Shown here: positions 1-7,906 of the stretch, piece by piece
Layout: the number at the start of each line of letters is the position of its first letter
How positions within the stretch are numbered: the first letter of the stretch is position 1
From: Marinoscillum sp. 108
GTDB taxonomy: Bacteria; Bacteroidota; Bacteroidia; Cytophagales; Cyclobacteriaceae
Length of the DNA: 64,000 nucleotides
Assembly (NCBI RefSeq): GCF_902506655.1
Contig: NZ_LR734817.1
Location: forward strand, 213,667 to 277,666
Reading direction: 5' to 3'
Notes under the pieces: model-generated
The model's database searches: none
The model's input: the letters and a program-made list of their open reading frames with translations, nothing else
Told to the model about the DNA's origin: nothing
Translations under genes and position numbers: made by a program

Positions 1-192
1 ATGCCTTCACAGGCTACGGCTTACAAAATAGGAATGCTGAAAATTCTTGAGCTTAGGGAAAAAGCACAAACAGAGATGGGCGATGCTTTTGATCTGCGCG
101 AATTTCACGATGTAGTACTGACCAGCGGTGCAGTACCCCTTAATGTGCTGGAAGACCTGGTAGAACGGTACATCGCCAGCAAAGCGATATAA
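1..192 (+). CDS. DUF885 family protein, C-terminal fragment
   Basis: This is the last 63 codons of a gene that begins before the window; the ATG at base 1 is an internal methionine. The run 'AYKIGMLKILELREKA' followed by 'FDLREFHDVVLTSGAVPL' and a final 'LEDLVERYIASK' matches the usual C-terminus of DUF885 proteins, which are large, often secreted proteins thought to be metallopeptidase-like (family knowledge, activity not established here). The catalytic part and any signal peptide lie outside the window. The gene ends at a TAA just before a strong terminator, so it is the last gene of its transcription unit. Confidence 0.75.
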   Translation: MPSQATAYKIGMLKILELREKAQTEMGDAFDLREFHDVVLTSGAVPLNVLEDLVERYIASKAI

Positions 193-212
193 ATCAAATC
201 CAAAGAAAATGA

Positions 213-260
213 AAAACACCCCCGCGCTGATCTGCGATCAGTGTGGGGGTGTTTTTTTTT
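213..260 (+). terminator. Rho-independent terminator after the DUF885 gene
   Basis: A long stem (ACACCCCCGCGCTGATC, loop TGC, GATCAGTGTGGGGGTGT, with two G-T mismatches) is followed by about ten T residues. It lies 20 bases after the TAA of the DUF885 gene and separates it from the toxin-antitoxin pair. Confidence 0.9.
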
Positions 261-346
261 AGAGAACACTCCGACGCACTTCAAATTATTGATTGGAAAC
301 CTTTGATTTTGATTGAATGTTATAACTTACACATAATACGTGTGCC

Positions 347-565
347 ATGAAAAACATAACGCTCTCCATACCCGATGAGCTACTCCAAAAAAGCCGTGAG
401 TACGCCAAAAAAAATGGAACTACCATTAACAACATGGTAAGGACATTGCTTAAAAACACCATAGAAGGAAACAGTGACTTCCCGGCAATTGAAAATTCTA
501 TTACCACACTTGGTGTAAAGACAAAGTCTTATTCGTTCAACCGAGATGACCTCTATGAAAGGTAA
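347..565 (+). CDS. Ribbon-helix-helix antitoxin (VapB-like)
   Basis: A 72-residue protein. The N-terminus 'MKNITLSIPDELLQKSREYAK' followed by 'TTINNMVRTLL' is a ribbon-helix-helix DNA-binding fold. The tail 'FNRDDLYER' resembles the toxin-neutralising tail of VapB-type antitoxins, which normally carries an aromatic residue and an acidic-Leu-Tyr-Glu-Arg run. It would bind and block the PIN nuclease encoded next and repress its own operon. The two genes overlap, as expected for co-translation. The exact subfamily is not certain; the operon context makes the role clear. Confidence 0.85.
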   Translation: MKNITLSIPDELLQKSREYAKKNGTTINNMVRTLLKNTIEGNSDFPAIENSITTLGVKTKSYSFNRDDLYER

Positions 566-977
566 AGTGTTCATAGACACCAATGTGCTCATCTACCTAT
601 TCAGCACTGATGAACCAGAAAAAAGAATTCACTGTAACAAACTACTCAGTTCACTGGAAAAAGATCACGTAATGGTTTGGAGCACTCAGGTAGTTCAGGA
701 ATTCTACAATACGCTCACCCGAAAACTTGGTGTATCCCCGCTAAAACTAAAAAGTTACTTCAGTTATTTCGGCAGCTTCGAACTTGTGGTGAATAATATG
801 ACCACAATAAATACCGCCATTGACATACAGATCAATAATCAACTCACCTTTTGGGACTCCCTGATCGTAAGTGCAGCTCATCAAGCCAACTGTTCTACTC
901 TGTTATCTGAGGATCTTACCCACAGCCAAAAAATCGACACCCTCACGATTCAAAATCCTTTTGAGTTGGGTTACTGA
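546..977 (+). CDS. PIN-domain ribonuclease toxin (VapC-like)
   Basis: A 143-residue PIN-domain protein. The expected acidic residues are visible: Asp in 'VFIDTNVLIY', Glu in 'QEFYNTL', Asp in 'FWDSLIVSAA' and Asp in 'LLSEDL'. VapC-family toxins are Mg-dependent RNases that cut tRNA or other structured RNA and stop growth when the antitoxin is lost. The ATG at 546 overlaps the antitoxin by 20 bases; a second ATG at 555 gives a start ('MKGKVFIDTN') closer to the family norm and may be the true one. The stop codon is 4 bases from the end of the convergent dnaE gene. Confidence 0.85.
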   Translation: MTSMKGKVFIDTNVLIYLFSTDEPEKRIHCNKLLSSLEKDHVMVWSTQVVQEFYNTLTRKLGVSPLKLKSYFSYFGSFELVVNNMTTINTAIDIQINNQLTFWDSLIVSAAHQANCSTLLSEDLTHSQKIDTLTIQNPFELGY

Positions 978-981
978 TAGC

Positions 982-3915
982 CTACACCTCCATCGTCATA
1001 TACTTCAGTCGCTTCATAGCATTCACCTCCAGACTTATCGCATCAAACTCCTCCATCACCTTTCCCCGCATGAGGTAGATGCCTTTGCCCGTAAAGGAAA
1101 ACTTTTTAGCCACAGGCGGAAAATGCACTGTATCAATAAACTCCCCGTCCTCATCCAAAAACGTCCCAAAGTACATTCGATCACCTTTAGATGTACTGGT
1201 ATGCTTGGTGGCTACCAAGTAGCCCATCACCAGCACCACCTTATTGATATGCAGCGGGAGTTTGCTGGCAGGCACACAATCATTTCGTTTTTCACTCAGC
1301 AGGTTAAAGGGACTCTCCAGCGGAAAGCCCAACAACTCCACCTCGTCGTAGACGTCCTCTATTGCTTCATGCTCGATTTCAGGAAGCTTATATTTCTTCA
1401 CTGGCGGATCGAAAAGTGAAGGTTTATTCTGACTCTTACCTGTATTACCCAGCAGAAAATACGCATGCCACAGCAGCGCCTTCTTATCCTTGCCCGTAAA
1501 CCGAAACGCACCAATGCGGATCAGCAAACTCAGCTGATCCAGCGAGATACTTACTCGTTTCACAAAATCATCCACCGACAAAAATGCCCCCTTCTTCTGC
1601 CGGTCCATGAGCACCTCATGTACCTTATGATATTCCAGCTCTTTGATGAAGTTCAGACCCAAATAAATCGTCTTCCCCCTGATAATCGTCTCGTTTTCAC
1701 TCGTATTAATACACGGCAACTGGATATCAGCTCCATGCATACGGGCCTCATGGATATACAGTTCCCGGCTATAAAAACCACCACCATTGTTGATCACAGC
1801 CACCATAAACTCCAGCGGATAGTGCGACTTCAGAAACATACTCTGGTAGCTCTCAATGGCATAGGACGCTGAGTGCCCTTTGGCAAAAGCATAGCCCGCA
1901 AAACTTTCGATCTGCCGCCACACATCCGCACTCACAGCGGGCTCATACCCCCTGGCCTCACAGTTGGCAAAAAACTTATCCCGTACCTGCTGAAATTCTT
2001 CACGAGACCGGTACTTGCCAGACATCCCTCTGCGCAACACATCAGCCTCTGCCAGTGTGAGTCCCGCAAAATAGTGTGCCACTTTGATCACATCCTCCTG
2101 ATACACCATGATCCCATAGGTATCGGGCATGATCTTCCAAAGCACCGGGTGAGCCTCTTTCCTCCTTTCGGGAATCCGAAATCGCAAGATATACTCCCGC
2201 ATCATCCCTGACTTGGCCACTCCCGGCCGGATAATAGAACTGGCCGCCACCAGGGTGAGGTAATCTTCTGCCCGCAACTTGGTCAGCAGCATACGCATAG
2301 CCGGAGACTCTACATAAAAACACCCAATCGCCTTGGCCTCCCGCAGATTGATCTTTACCAATTCATCTTCCTTGAATAATTTGATGTCATGGATATCTAT
2401 GGGCAGCCTGTCAGGCTGATTTTCACGAATGATCTCCAGGGCATCCTTGATTTTCCCCAGGCCCCGCTGCCCCAGCACATCAAATTTGTACAATCCCACA
2501 TCTTCAGCTATGTGCATATCAAAATGGGTAAGTGGAAAGCCCTTGGGCGGCAACGAAGTAGCCGTATAGTAGTGGATAGGCCGCTCAGAGATGATGATGC
2601 CGCCAGCGTGCACACTCAGGTGGCTGGGGAAACCCGATAGCCGGTCACCGTAGGTGAGAATGAGCCGCGCATGATGGTCCAGATTCTGCTCAGGTGTCTT
2701 TTGGAGCCGCTCTATCTCATAAGGAGGTACCCCAAAGACCTTTCCCACCTCCCTGATCACCGCCCGCCACTGAAAGGTGCTGTGTGTAGCCAAAAGCACC
2801 ACATTTTCGTACCTTTCAAAAATATAACGGGTCACATCCTCCCTGTCCCACGAGGAAAAATCCATATCAAAGTCTGGTGGGCTCTTCCTGAAAAGATTAA
2901 TAAATCGCTCAAAATACAGGTCAAGTTCAATGGGGTCCACATCTGTAATGCGCAGCAGGTAAGCCACCACACTATTGGCTCCACTCCCACGACCTACATA
3001 AAAATACCCTTGATCCCGGGCATATTTTACAATATCCCAACTGATGAGAAAATAAGACAAATAACCCATCTGCCGGATCACCCTCAGCTCTGTGATGACA
3101 CGCCTCCTGATGGTAAAAGAGGGTGAATCTCCATAACGGTAGGATAACCCGGCAAGACTCAGTTCCCGTACTTTCTGATAATCAGAGTCCTGACTACCTG
3201 TCCATGTTTTCAAATTCTGAGAAGTGGCTTCAGCCCCCAAAGTGAAGTCTATACAGCTCGATTGGATGACCGTTTTCAGGTTTTCAAAAGCCTCTGGCAG
3301 CTCCTGATAATAGTCCGTAAGCTGTTTTTTAGTTAAAAAAACGTCCTCTTTATGCGCCGTATCAGTGTCAGCCAACTTACTCACCAGTGTATTGAGGTCT
3401 ATGGCACGCAACACACAGTGCAGCTCAAAGTCCCCCTCCTCCGGCAAAGTATACACTGGGCAGGCAATCAATTTTTCGCGGGGCAACTTACTCAGAAACC
3501 TGATCCGGGTCACCTCACGAGGTTTTATCGCCAGGTATTCGTACGGCTGCAGTTCACGAGTGGGGATATTGGTCTGAGGATAGATCACAAAACAATCCTG
3601 TAACTCGTCGGTGAAAGCAGGAATGGGTGCACCTGTATGCAGGTGCTTAGACAAAAAAGTATTGATCGACTGAAACCCGGCATTATTTCTGGCTATGGCC
3701 ACAAACTGCTGCTCAGCACCATTTCTGAAATCTACCCCCAGGAGAGGCCGGATACCCTGCTTCTGCGCCTGACGGACAAACTCCAGACTACCGGCAGTGC
3801 TATTAATATCAGTAAGCGCCAGCGTGCGTACATGATTACGCATAGCCCACTCCATCAGTTTGTCAATTGATAGTAGACCGTATTTGAAACTGAAATATGA
3901 ATGGACATTAAGCAC
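982..3915 (-). CDS. dnaE: Short DNA polymerase III alpha subunit, error-prone type
   Basis: A C-family polymerase of 977 residues, clearly shorter than a replicative DnaE (about 1150-1200). The polymerase core is intact: 'VGRGSGANSVVAYLL' from about residue 307 and the aspartate motif 'PPDFDMDF' at 346-353. A helix-hairpin-helix/OB-like region forms the C-terminus. The PHP domain looks metal-free: the N-terminus reads 'LNVHS' where active PHP domains have H-x-H, and 'TDIN' replaces the usual TDH. 'KPSLF' near residue 830 could be a clamp-binding site. The start is GTG at 3915; no ATG is in frame upstream and the N-terminus fits the family. Its place behind dinB and its own palindromic promoter suggest damage-inducible mutagenic synthesis rather than replication. 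Confidence 0.88.
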   Translation of the reverse strand: MLNVHSYFSFKYGLLSIDKLMEWAMRNHVRTLALTDINSTAGSLEFVRQAQKQGIRPLLGVDFRNGAEQQFVAIARNNAGFQSINTFLSKHLHTGAPIPAFTDELQDCFVIYPQTNIPTRELQPYEYLAIKPREVTRIRFLSKLPREKLIACPVYTLPEEGDFELHCVLRAIDLNTLVSKLADTDTAHKEDVFLTKKQLTDYYQELPEAFENLKTVIQSSCIDFTLGAEATSQNLKTWTGSQDSDYQKVRELSLAGLSYRYGDSPSFTIRRRVITELRVIRQMGYLSYFLISWDIVKYARDQGYFYVGRGSGANSVVAYLLRITDVDPIELDLYFERFINLFRKSPPDFDMDFSSWDREDVTRYIFERYENVVLLATHSTFQWRAVIREVGKVFGVPPYEIERLQKTPEQNLDHHARLILTYGDRLSGFPSHLSVHAGGIIISERPIHYYTATSLPPKGFPLTHFDMHIAEDVGLYKFDVLGQRGLGKIKDALEIIRENQPDRLPIDIHDIKLFKEDELVKINLREAKAIGCFYVESPAMRMLLTKLRAEDYLTLVAASSIIRPGVAKSGMMREYILRFRIPERRKEAHPVLWKIMPDTYGIMVYQEDVIKVAHYFAGLTLAEADVLRRGMSGKYRSREEFQQVRDKFFANCEARGYEPAVSADVWRQIESFAGYAFAKGHSASYAIESYQSMFLKSHYPLEFMVAVINNGGGFYSRELYIHEARMHGADIQLPCINTSENETIIRGKTIYLGLNFIKELEYHKVHEVLMDRQKKGAFLSVDDFVKRVSISLDQLSLLIRIGAFRFTGKDKKALLWHAYFLLGNTGKSQNKPSLFDPPVKKYKLPEIEHEAIEDVYDEVELLGFPLESPFNLLSEKRNDCVPASKLPLHINKVVLVMGYLVATKHTSTSKGDRMYFGTFLDEDGEFIDTVHFPPVAKKFSFTGKGIYLMRGKVMEEFDAISLEVNAMKRLKYMTMEV

Positions 3916-3923
3916 ATGTAAAT

Positions 3924-3956
3924 CTAATAATTTTAGTAATAAACTATTGTTATTAG
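3924..3956 (-). promoter_or_regulatory. Tandem palindromes before dnaE (candidate damage operator)
   Basis: Two 13-bp palindromes lie in the 50 bases between the second Uma2 stop and the GTG of dnaE: CTAA-TAATT-TTAG at 3924-3936 (perfect arms) and CTAT-TGTTA-TTAG at 3944-3956 (one arm mismatch). Their centres are 20 bp apart. The same motif in the same tandem layout precedes dinB. The first site ends 9 bases from the start codon, where a bound repressor would block transcription or its start. The regulator is unknown; no LexA-like gene is in the window. Confidence 0.6.
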
Positions 3957-3966
3957 CATTTACATC

Positions 3967-4590
3967 CTAGCTCACCTCTTCAAACACATCCTCCAGATTG
4001 AGCACAAGCCCCTTCAGCACATTTGATCGCACCTGATCCTCCCGCACAAACTTGCCACGAGAGATGTATTTCCTATCTATGAGCTCATAGATCTCCAGTA
4101 CGTTTTCACCAGGATATACTACCCAGTACTCCTTCACACCATGCTCTTCATAGAGGTGATACTTTTCATTGAGATCTTTGGACGCTGTGGTCGGAGAAAG
4201 AATCTCTACTACCAAATCTGGTGCGCCTTTGCACCCGGCATCATCCAGCTTGGCAGGATCACAAACTACACATATATCTGGCTGAACTACTGTAAAAGTC
4301 TGATTATCCTTATCTCCCTGATTACTGGGAAAGCGAACATCAAACGGAGCATGGTAAACCCTGCAATTCTTTGTTTTCAAGAAATGGTGCACCTCCGTAA
4401 AAATGGCCCCTGCGATTTCCTGATGAGTCCTCCGTGGTGCAGGAGACATCTTAAAAAGCCTCCCCTTGATCAGCTCCACGCGCTCCTCAAAAGTCCACTT
4501 CAGATAATCAGCATAGGAGTAAGTGGCCTCCGGCTCAAGAAGCGAAATATCATCAATTCGGGATTCCTTTACTTTGTATGGAGTGGCCAT
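3967..4590 (-). CDS. Uma2-family putative endonuclease (copy A)
   Basis: A 207-residue Uma2 (DUF820) protein with a PD-(D/E)XK nuclease fold. Recognisable parts are 'YSYADYLKWTFEERVELIKG' near the N-terminus, 'RRTHQEI', 'QPDICVVCD', the core 'PDLVVEILSPTT' and 'KYHLYEEHGVKEYWVV'. The family is widespread and often multicopy, but its substrates are poorly known. It lies between dinB and dnaE, 23 bases after copy B, all on the minus strand. Copies A and B are near-identical in their outer thirds and strongly different over residues about 60-105, so their relationship is mosaic rather than simple divergence. A role in DNA repair is only suggested by position. Confidence 0.85.
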   Translation of the reverse strand: MATPYKVKESRIDDISLLEPEATYSYADYLKWTFEERVELIKGRLFKMSPAPRRTHQEIAGAIFTEVHHFLKTKNCRVYHAPFDVRFPSNQGDKDNQTFTVVQPDICVVCDPAKLDDAGCKGAPDLVVEILSPTTASKDLNEKYHLYEEHGVKEYWVVYPGENVLEIYELIDRKYISRGKFVREDQVRSNVLKGLVLNLEDVFEEVS

Positions 4591-4613
4591 TTTCTTAATT
4601 GATTAAATTTTAT

Positions 4614-5237
4614 CTAGCCCACCTCTTCAAACACATCCTCCAGATTGAGCACAAGCCCCTTCAGCACATTTGATCGCACCTGATCCTCCCGTACAAACTT
4701 GCCACGAGAGATGTATTTTCCATCTATGAGCTCATAGATCTCCAGTACGTTTTCACCAGGATATACTACCCAGTACTCTTTCACACCATGCTCTTCATAG
4801 AGGCGATACTTTTCATTGAGATCTTTGGACGCTGTGGTCGGAGAAAGAATCTCTACTACCAAATCTGGTGCGCCTTTGCACCCGGCATCATCCAGCTTGG
4901 CAGGATCACAAACTACACATAGATCGGGTTGCACAACCGTGAAGGTCTGATCATCCGGATCATTGGTGAGATTAGGAAAACGAACATCAAACGGAGCAGA
5001 ATACAAGTGGCAGGATTTTCCTTTCAAAAAAGTGCCGATTTCAACATGAAGCCTGGAATCTATCTCCTGATGAGTCCTCCGTGGTGCAGGAGACATCTTA
5101 AAAAGCTTCCCCTTGATCAGCTCCACGCGCTCCTCAAAAGTCCACTTCAGATAATCAGCATAGGAGTAAATAGCCTCTGGCTCGAGAAGCGAAATATCAT
5201 CAATTCGGGATTCCTTTACTTTATATGGAGTGGCCAT
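4614..5237 (-). CDS. Uma2-family putative endonuclease (copy B)
   Basis: A tandem paralogue of the neighbouring Uma2 gene and also 207 residues long. The nuclease core 'PDLVVEILSPTT' and the flanking 'KYRLYEEHGVKEYWVV' are intact, so both copies look catalytically competent. Residues 1-59 and 106-207 differ from copy A at only a few positions, whereas the middle ('EIDSRLHVEIGTFLKGKSCH' against 'EIAGAIFTEVHHFLKTKNCR', and the loop after 'DVRFP') is largely different. The gene starts 66 bases after the dinB stop. The intergenic sequence lacks the palindromes seen before dinB and dnaE, so it is probably read from the dinB promoter. Confidence 0.85.
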   Translation of the reverse strand: MATPYKVKESRIDDISLLEPEAIYSYADYLKWTFEERVELIKGKLFKMSPAPRRTHQEIDSRLHVEIGTFLKGKSCHLYSAPFDVRFPNLTNDPDDQTFTVVQPDLCVVCDPAKLDDAGCKGAPDLVVEILSPTTASKDLNEKYRLYEEHGVKEYWVVYPGENVLEIYELIDGKYISRGKFVREDQVRSNVLKGLVLNLEDVFEEVG

Positions 5238-5303
5238 GCTAGTTTAAAGATAAAACGTTTTAAAATTATTTTTACACATCTCTCGTCCCCATGAGAGAAC
5301 ATT

Positions 5304-6512
5304 CTACCTCCTCCTATTGGCGAGCAGCGGCGGTGGTTCCCCCGTGAAAGGGTTCCACCTACCAATGGTCTTGGCCAGCATACCCGAGGCCCGCATCACA
5401 GACCGATCCCCATACCTGTCACGGATGGCATCCATGGCATGGTAGAGGTTGAGCTGCTCCTCACTGTCATCAAATAAATCGATCTGATAAAAACCATTGA
5501 CCAGGTCGCTCATGCGAATCCCAATGAGTCGCACCAGCAACCGCTTATTGTACAACCGATCAAACAAATCCAATGCTTTGGGGATTAGCGCATGATCCGC
5601 TGCTGTATAAGGAATTTTCGCCTGCAGTGTGTAGGTGTTGAAATCCGAATAGCGCACCTTCACGGTGATGCAGGAAGTAAGCTTCTCTCCCCGCCTCAGT
5701 TGAAACCCGAGGTTCTCCGTCATCGCCACCAGTATTCCTTTGAGTTTTACCACATCGATGGTATCCCGATCAAAGGTGCGCTCCGTGGAGATCGATTTTC
5801 GCTCAGAGTAAGGCACTACCTTGGAGTAATCAATTCCGTTGGCTTTGCGCCAAATGGTCACCCCATTGGCCCCAAAAGCCCGCTCCATCAGATCTACCGA
5901 CATCTGCTGCAGCGTGTAGATCTTCCGCACCCCCAGACTCATCAGTTTGCTGTAAGTCTTATCTCCCACCATTGGAATTTTTTTCACAGACAGAGGGGCC
6001 AAAAAAGGCTTTTCCTGACCGTAATCTATCCTCAGATGGTTATTGGGCTTGGCCTCATTGGTCGCTACCTTGGAGACAGTCTTGTTTTCCGAAAGGCCAA
6101 AGGAGATGGGCAACCCCGACTCCTTCACGATGCGGGTACGTAGCTCAGTGGCCATTTTCCAGGCCCCAAAGAACTTATCCATACCAGTAAGATCCACATA
6201 AAACTCATCGATCGAACTCTTCTCCAGCACTGGCACAGCCTCCTGAATAATATCAGTTACCATTTTGGAGTGCTTAGTGTAATCAGCCGAATTTCCCCGC
6301 ACAATAATGGCCTCCGGACACAGCGCCCTCGCCAACTTCATAGGCATCGCCGAGTGCACTCCAAACCGCCTGGCTTCATAACTACAGGCCGCTACCACGC
6401 CCCGATCGCTCGTGCCCCCGATCAACACAGGCTTCCCCACAAGCGCACTATTCTTTAGTCGCTCCACAGAGACAAAGAACGTATCAAGATCCAGATGCAG
6501 AATAGAATTCAT
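5304..6512 (-). CDS. dinB: Y-family translesion DNA polymerase (Pol IV type)
   Basis: A 402-residue DinB/UmuC-type polymerase. Catalytic acidic residues are present: Asp8 and Asp10 in 'HLDLDTFF', and Asp102-Glu103 in 'SSIDEFYVDLTG'. 'SYEARRFGVHSAMP' is the nucleotide-binding fingers region, 'IPMVGDKTYSKL' a helix-hairpin-helix, and the little-finger domain follows. 'QIDLF' at 343-347 matches the sliding-clamp binding motif, so it should bind the DnaN clamp also encoded in this window. It is catalytically complete, unlike ImuB, so the cluster differs from the classic imuA-imuB-dnaE2 cassette. The ATG at 6512 is preceded by two palindromes shared with dnaE, pointing to joint damage-induced control. 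Confidence 0.93.
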   Translation of the reverse strand: MNSILHLDLDTFFVSVERLKNSALVGKPVLIGGTSDRGVVAACSYEARRFGVHSAMPMKLARALCPEAIIVRGNSADYTKHSKMVTDIIQEAVPVLEKSSIDEFYVDLTGMDKFFGAWKMATELRTRIVKESGLPISFGLSENKTVSKVATNEAKPNNHLRIDYGQEKPFLAPLSVKKIPMVGDKTYSKLMSLGVRKIYTLQQMSVDLMERAFGANGVTIWRKANGIDYSKVVPYSERKSISTERTFDRDTIDVVKLKGILVAMTENLGFQLRRGEKLTSCITVKVRYSDFNTYTLQAKIPYTAADHALIPKALDLFDRLYNKRLLVRLIGIRMSDLVNGFYQIDLFDDSEEQLNLYHAMDAIRDRYGDRSVMRASGMLAKTIGRWNPFTGEPPPLLANRRR

Positions 6513-6523
6513 AGTTCACAAAT

Positions 6524-6558
6524 CTAATATTTTTAGCATTAAAACTAATAATATTAGT
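6524..6558 (-). promoter_or_regulatory. Tandem palindromes before dinB (candidate damage operator)
   Basis: Two perfect-arm 13-bp palindromes lie just before the dinB start: CTAA-TATTT-TTAG (6524-6536) and CTAA-TAATA-TTAG (6545-6557; the arms extend to ACTAA/TTAGT). Centres are 21 bp apart, two helical turns. The block AATCTAATA(A/T)TTTTAG is also found before dnaE at almost the same distance from the start codon. This is seen directly; operator function is inferred. Confidence 0.6.
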
Positions 6559-6665
6559 CTTTAAAAGAGAAATAATTCCCTCACCCCCAGGCTCCTTTCC
6601 CTCTAACCTCATCGCATTCGATTAGATATCCAATAAAAAATTAAAGTAATCTGCTTTATTATTTT

Positions 6666-6681
6666 TTTAGACAAGTCTAAA
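6666..6681. promoter_or_regulatory. Perfect palindrome before the di-haem/Rieske/porin operon
   Basis: TTTAGAC-AA-GTCTAAA is a perfect inverted repeat with 7-bp arms, 32 bases before the ATG of the di-haem oxidoreductase. It resembles the TTAGGC-AA-GCCTAA type of site bound by DtxR/SirR-family iron or manganese repressors (family knowledge; assignment is inference). It is well placed to control the three-gene operon. Confidence 0.55.
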
Positions 6682-6713
6682 TTTATAATATTGTAATTCT
6701 AAATACTTTAAAA

Positions 6714-7904
6714 ATGAAGCACTCTCAACTTCTTATCACCATCTGCTGCATGATCCTACTGGGAAGCTGTGAAAGCCTCATCCCACCAGCCCCTGAAGAA
6801 AGTGAACTACTGGATGGCCCGATGACTGAGCTCACCCCCGCCCAAAACCGGCAATTCCTTGCGGGTGATATCGCTTTTAATGATGAAGTCTTCACTGCCC
6901 TAAATGGCCTGGGCCCACTCTTTGTCGCCACTTCCTGTGGTAGCTGCCATGCAGGTGATGGCAAAGGTCATCCCTTCACCACCCTCACCAGGTTTGGGCA
7001 AACCGCACCCGACACCCCTCATCAGTCACCCGGTGCTCCGCAACTACAACACCGGGCACTCCCTGGTTTCGAACCTGAACGAATTCCAGAAGGCACACCT
7101 TATATGAATTTCACACCACCGGCCGTCACCGGACTGGGACTGCTCTCAGCTATCACGGATGCGCAAATCCTGGACAATGCTGATCCCGATGACCTGGACA
7201 ATGACGGCATCTCCGGAGTGCCCAATTACGTTAGTCCACCCCCCTATTTTGAACAGCAGTGGTTTCACTCTCCACTCAATGGAAAAATCATAGGCCGATT
7301 TGGAAAAAAAGCAGCAGCAGTGGACCTCCTTCACCAGACCGTGAGCGCCTACAACCAGGACATGGGGATCACCTCTACCTTCGAGCCCACAGATACCTAC
7401 ACCGGCCTCACGCTGGACCCTGAGGTAAGCGACAAGACGGTGCGAGATGTGGTTTTTTACCTGCGAACACTCAAGGCACCTATCCCCAGAAACGCTCAGG
7501 AGTCGATCATCACATCCGGACGAAAAATCTTCGAAAACATCAATTGTTCAGGCTGCCATATCCCCGAATGGAAGACACCCTCCTCAGATATCGAAGCCCT
7601 ATCCAACAAGCTTTTTTATCCCTATACAGACCTACTCCTACACGACATGGGCCCTGAGCTGGATGATGGCGTCACTGAAGGCAGCGCCGAGACTTATGAG
7701 TGGCGAACTCCTCCGCTTTGGGGCCTGGGTCTATCGCCCAACTCGCAGGGAGGTCAATACTTCCTGATGCATGATGGCAGGGCCAAAAGCATTGCTGAAG
7801 CCATCAATATGCACGGTGGTGAAGCAGAGCAAAGTAAGCTGGCGTTTCAGGCCCTTGCGGAAAGTGATCAAGAGGCGCTTTTAAAATTTCTGGAATCTCT
7901 ATAG
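6714..7904 (+). CDS. Di-haem oxidoreductase lipoprotein (thiol oxidoreductase/DHOR family)
   Basis: A 396-residue exported di-haem c-type protein. A lipoprotein signal ends in 'LLGSC' (Cys19). Two haem sites are visible: 'CGSCH' at 75-79 and 'CSGCH' at 278-282. The stretch 'DMGPELDDG', then 'EWRTPPLWGLG', 'FLMHDGRAKSIAEAI' and 'HGGEA' is the typical C-terminus of DHOR proteins, distant relatives of bacterial di-haem peroxidases. In other Bacteroidota the family is often found with imelysin-type iron genes (recollection). It is first in an operon with a Rieske protein (2-base gap) and an outer-membrane barrel, so it probably moves electrons at the periplasm or outer membrane. The substrate is unknown. 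Confidence 0.85.
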   Translation: MKHSQLLITICCMILLGSCESLIPPAPEESELLDGPMTELTPAQNRQFLAGDIAFNDEVFTALNGLGPLFVATSCGSCHAGDGKGHPFTTLTRFGQTAPDTPHQSPGAPQLQHRALPGFEPERIPEGTPYMNFTPPAVTGLGLLSAITDAQILDNADPDDLDNDGISGVPNYVSPPPYFEQQWFHSPLNGKIIGRFGKKAAAVDLLHQTVSAYNQDMGITSTFEPTDTYTGLTLDPEVSDKTVRDVVFYLRTLKAPIPRNAQESIITSGRKIFENINCSGCHIPEWKTPSSDIEALSNKLFYPYTDLLLHDMGPELDDGVTEGSAETYEWRTPPLWGLGLSPNSQGGQYFLMHDGRAKSIAEAINMHGGEAEQSKLAFQALAESDQEALLKFLESL

Positions 7905-7906
7905 GT

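Noticed and set aside
871-1419. 182-codon plus-strand frame inside dnaE
   Set aside because: It lies antisense to a well-supported polymerase gene, overlaps the PIN toxin out of frame and shows no domain.
6699-6711. CTAA-ATACT-TTAA before the di-haem gene as another damage operator
   Set aside because: One arm is mismatched, it is single rather than tandem, and the downstream operon has no repair link.
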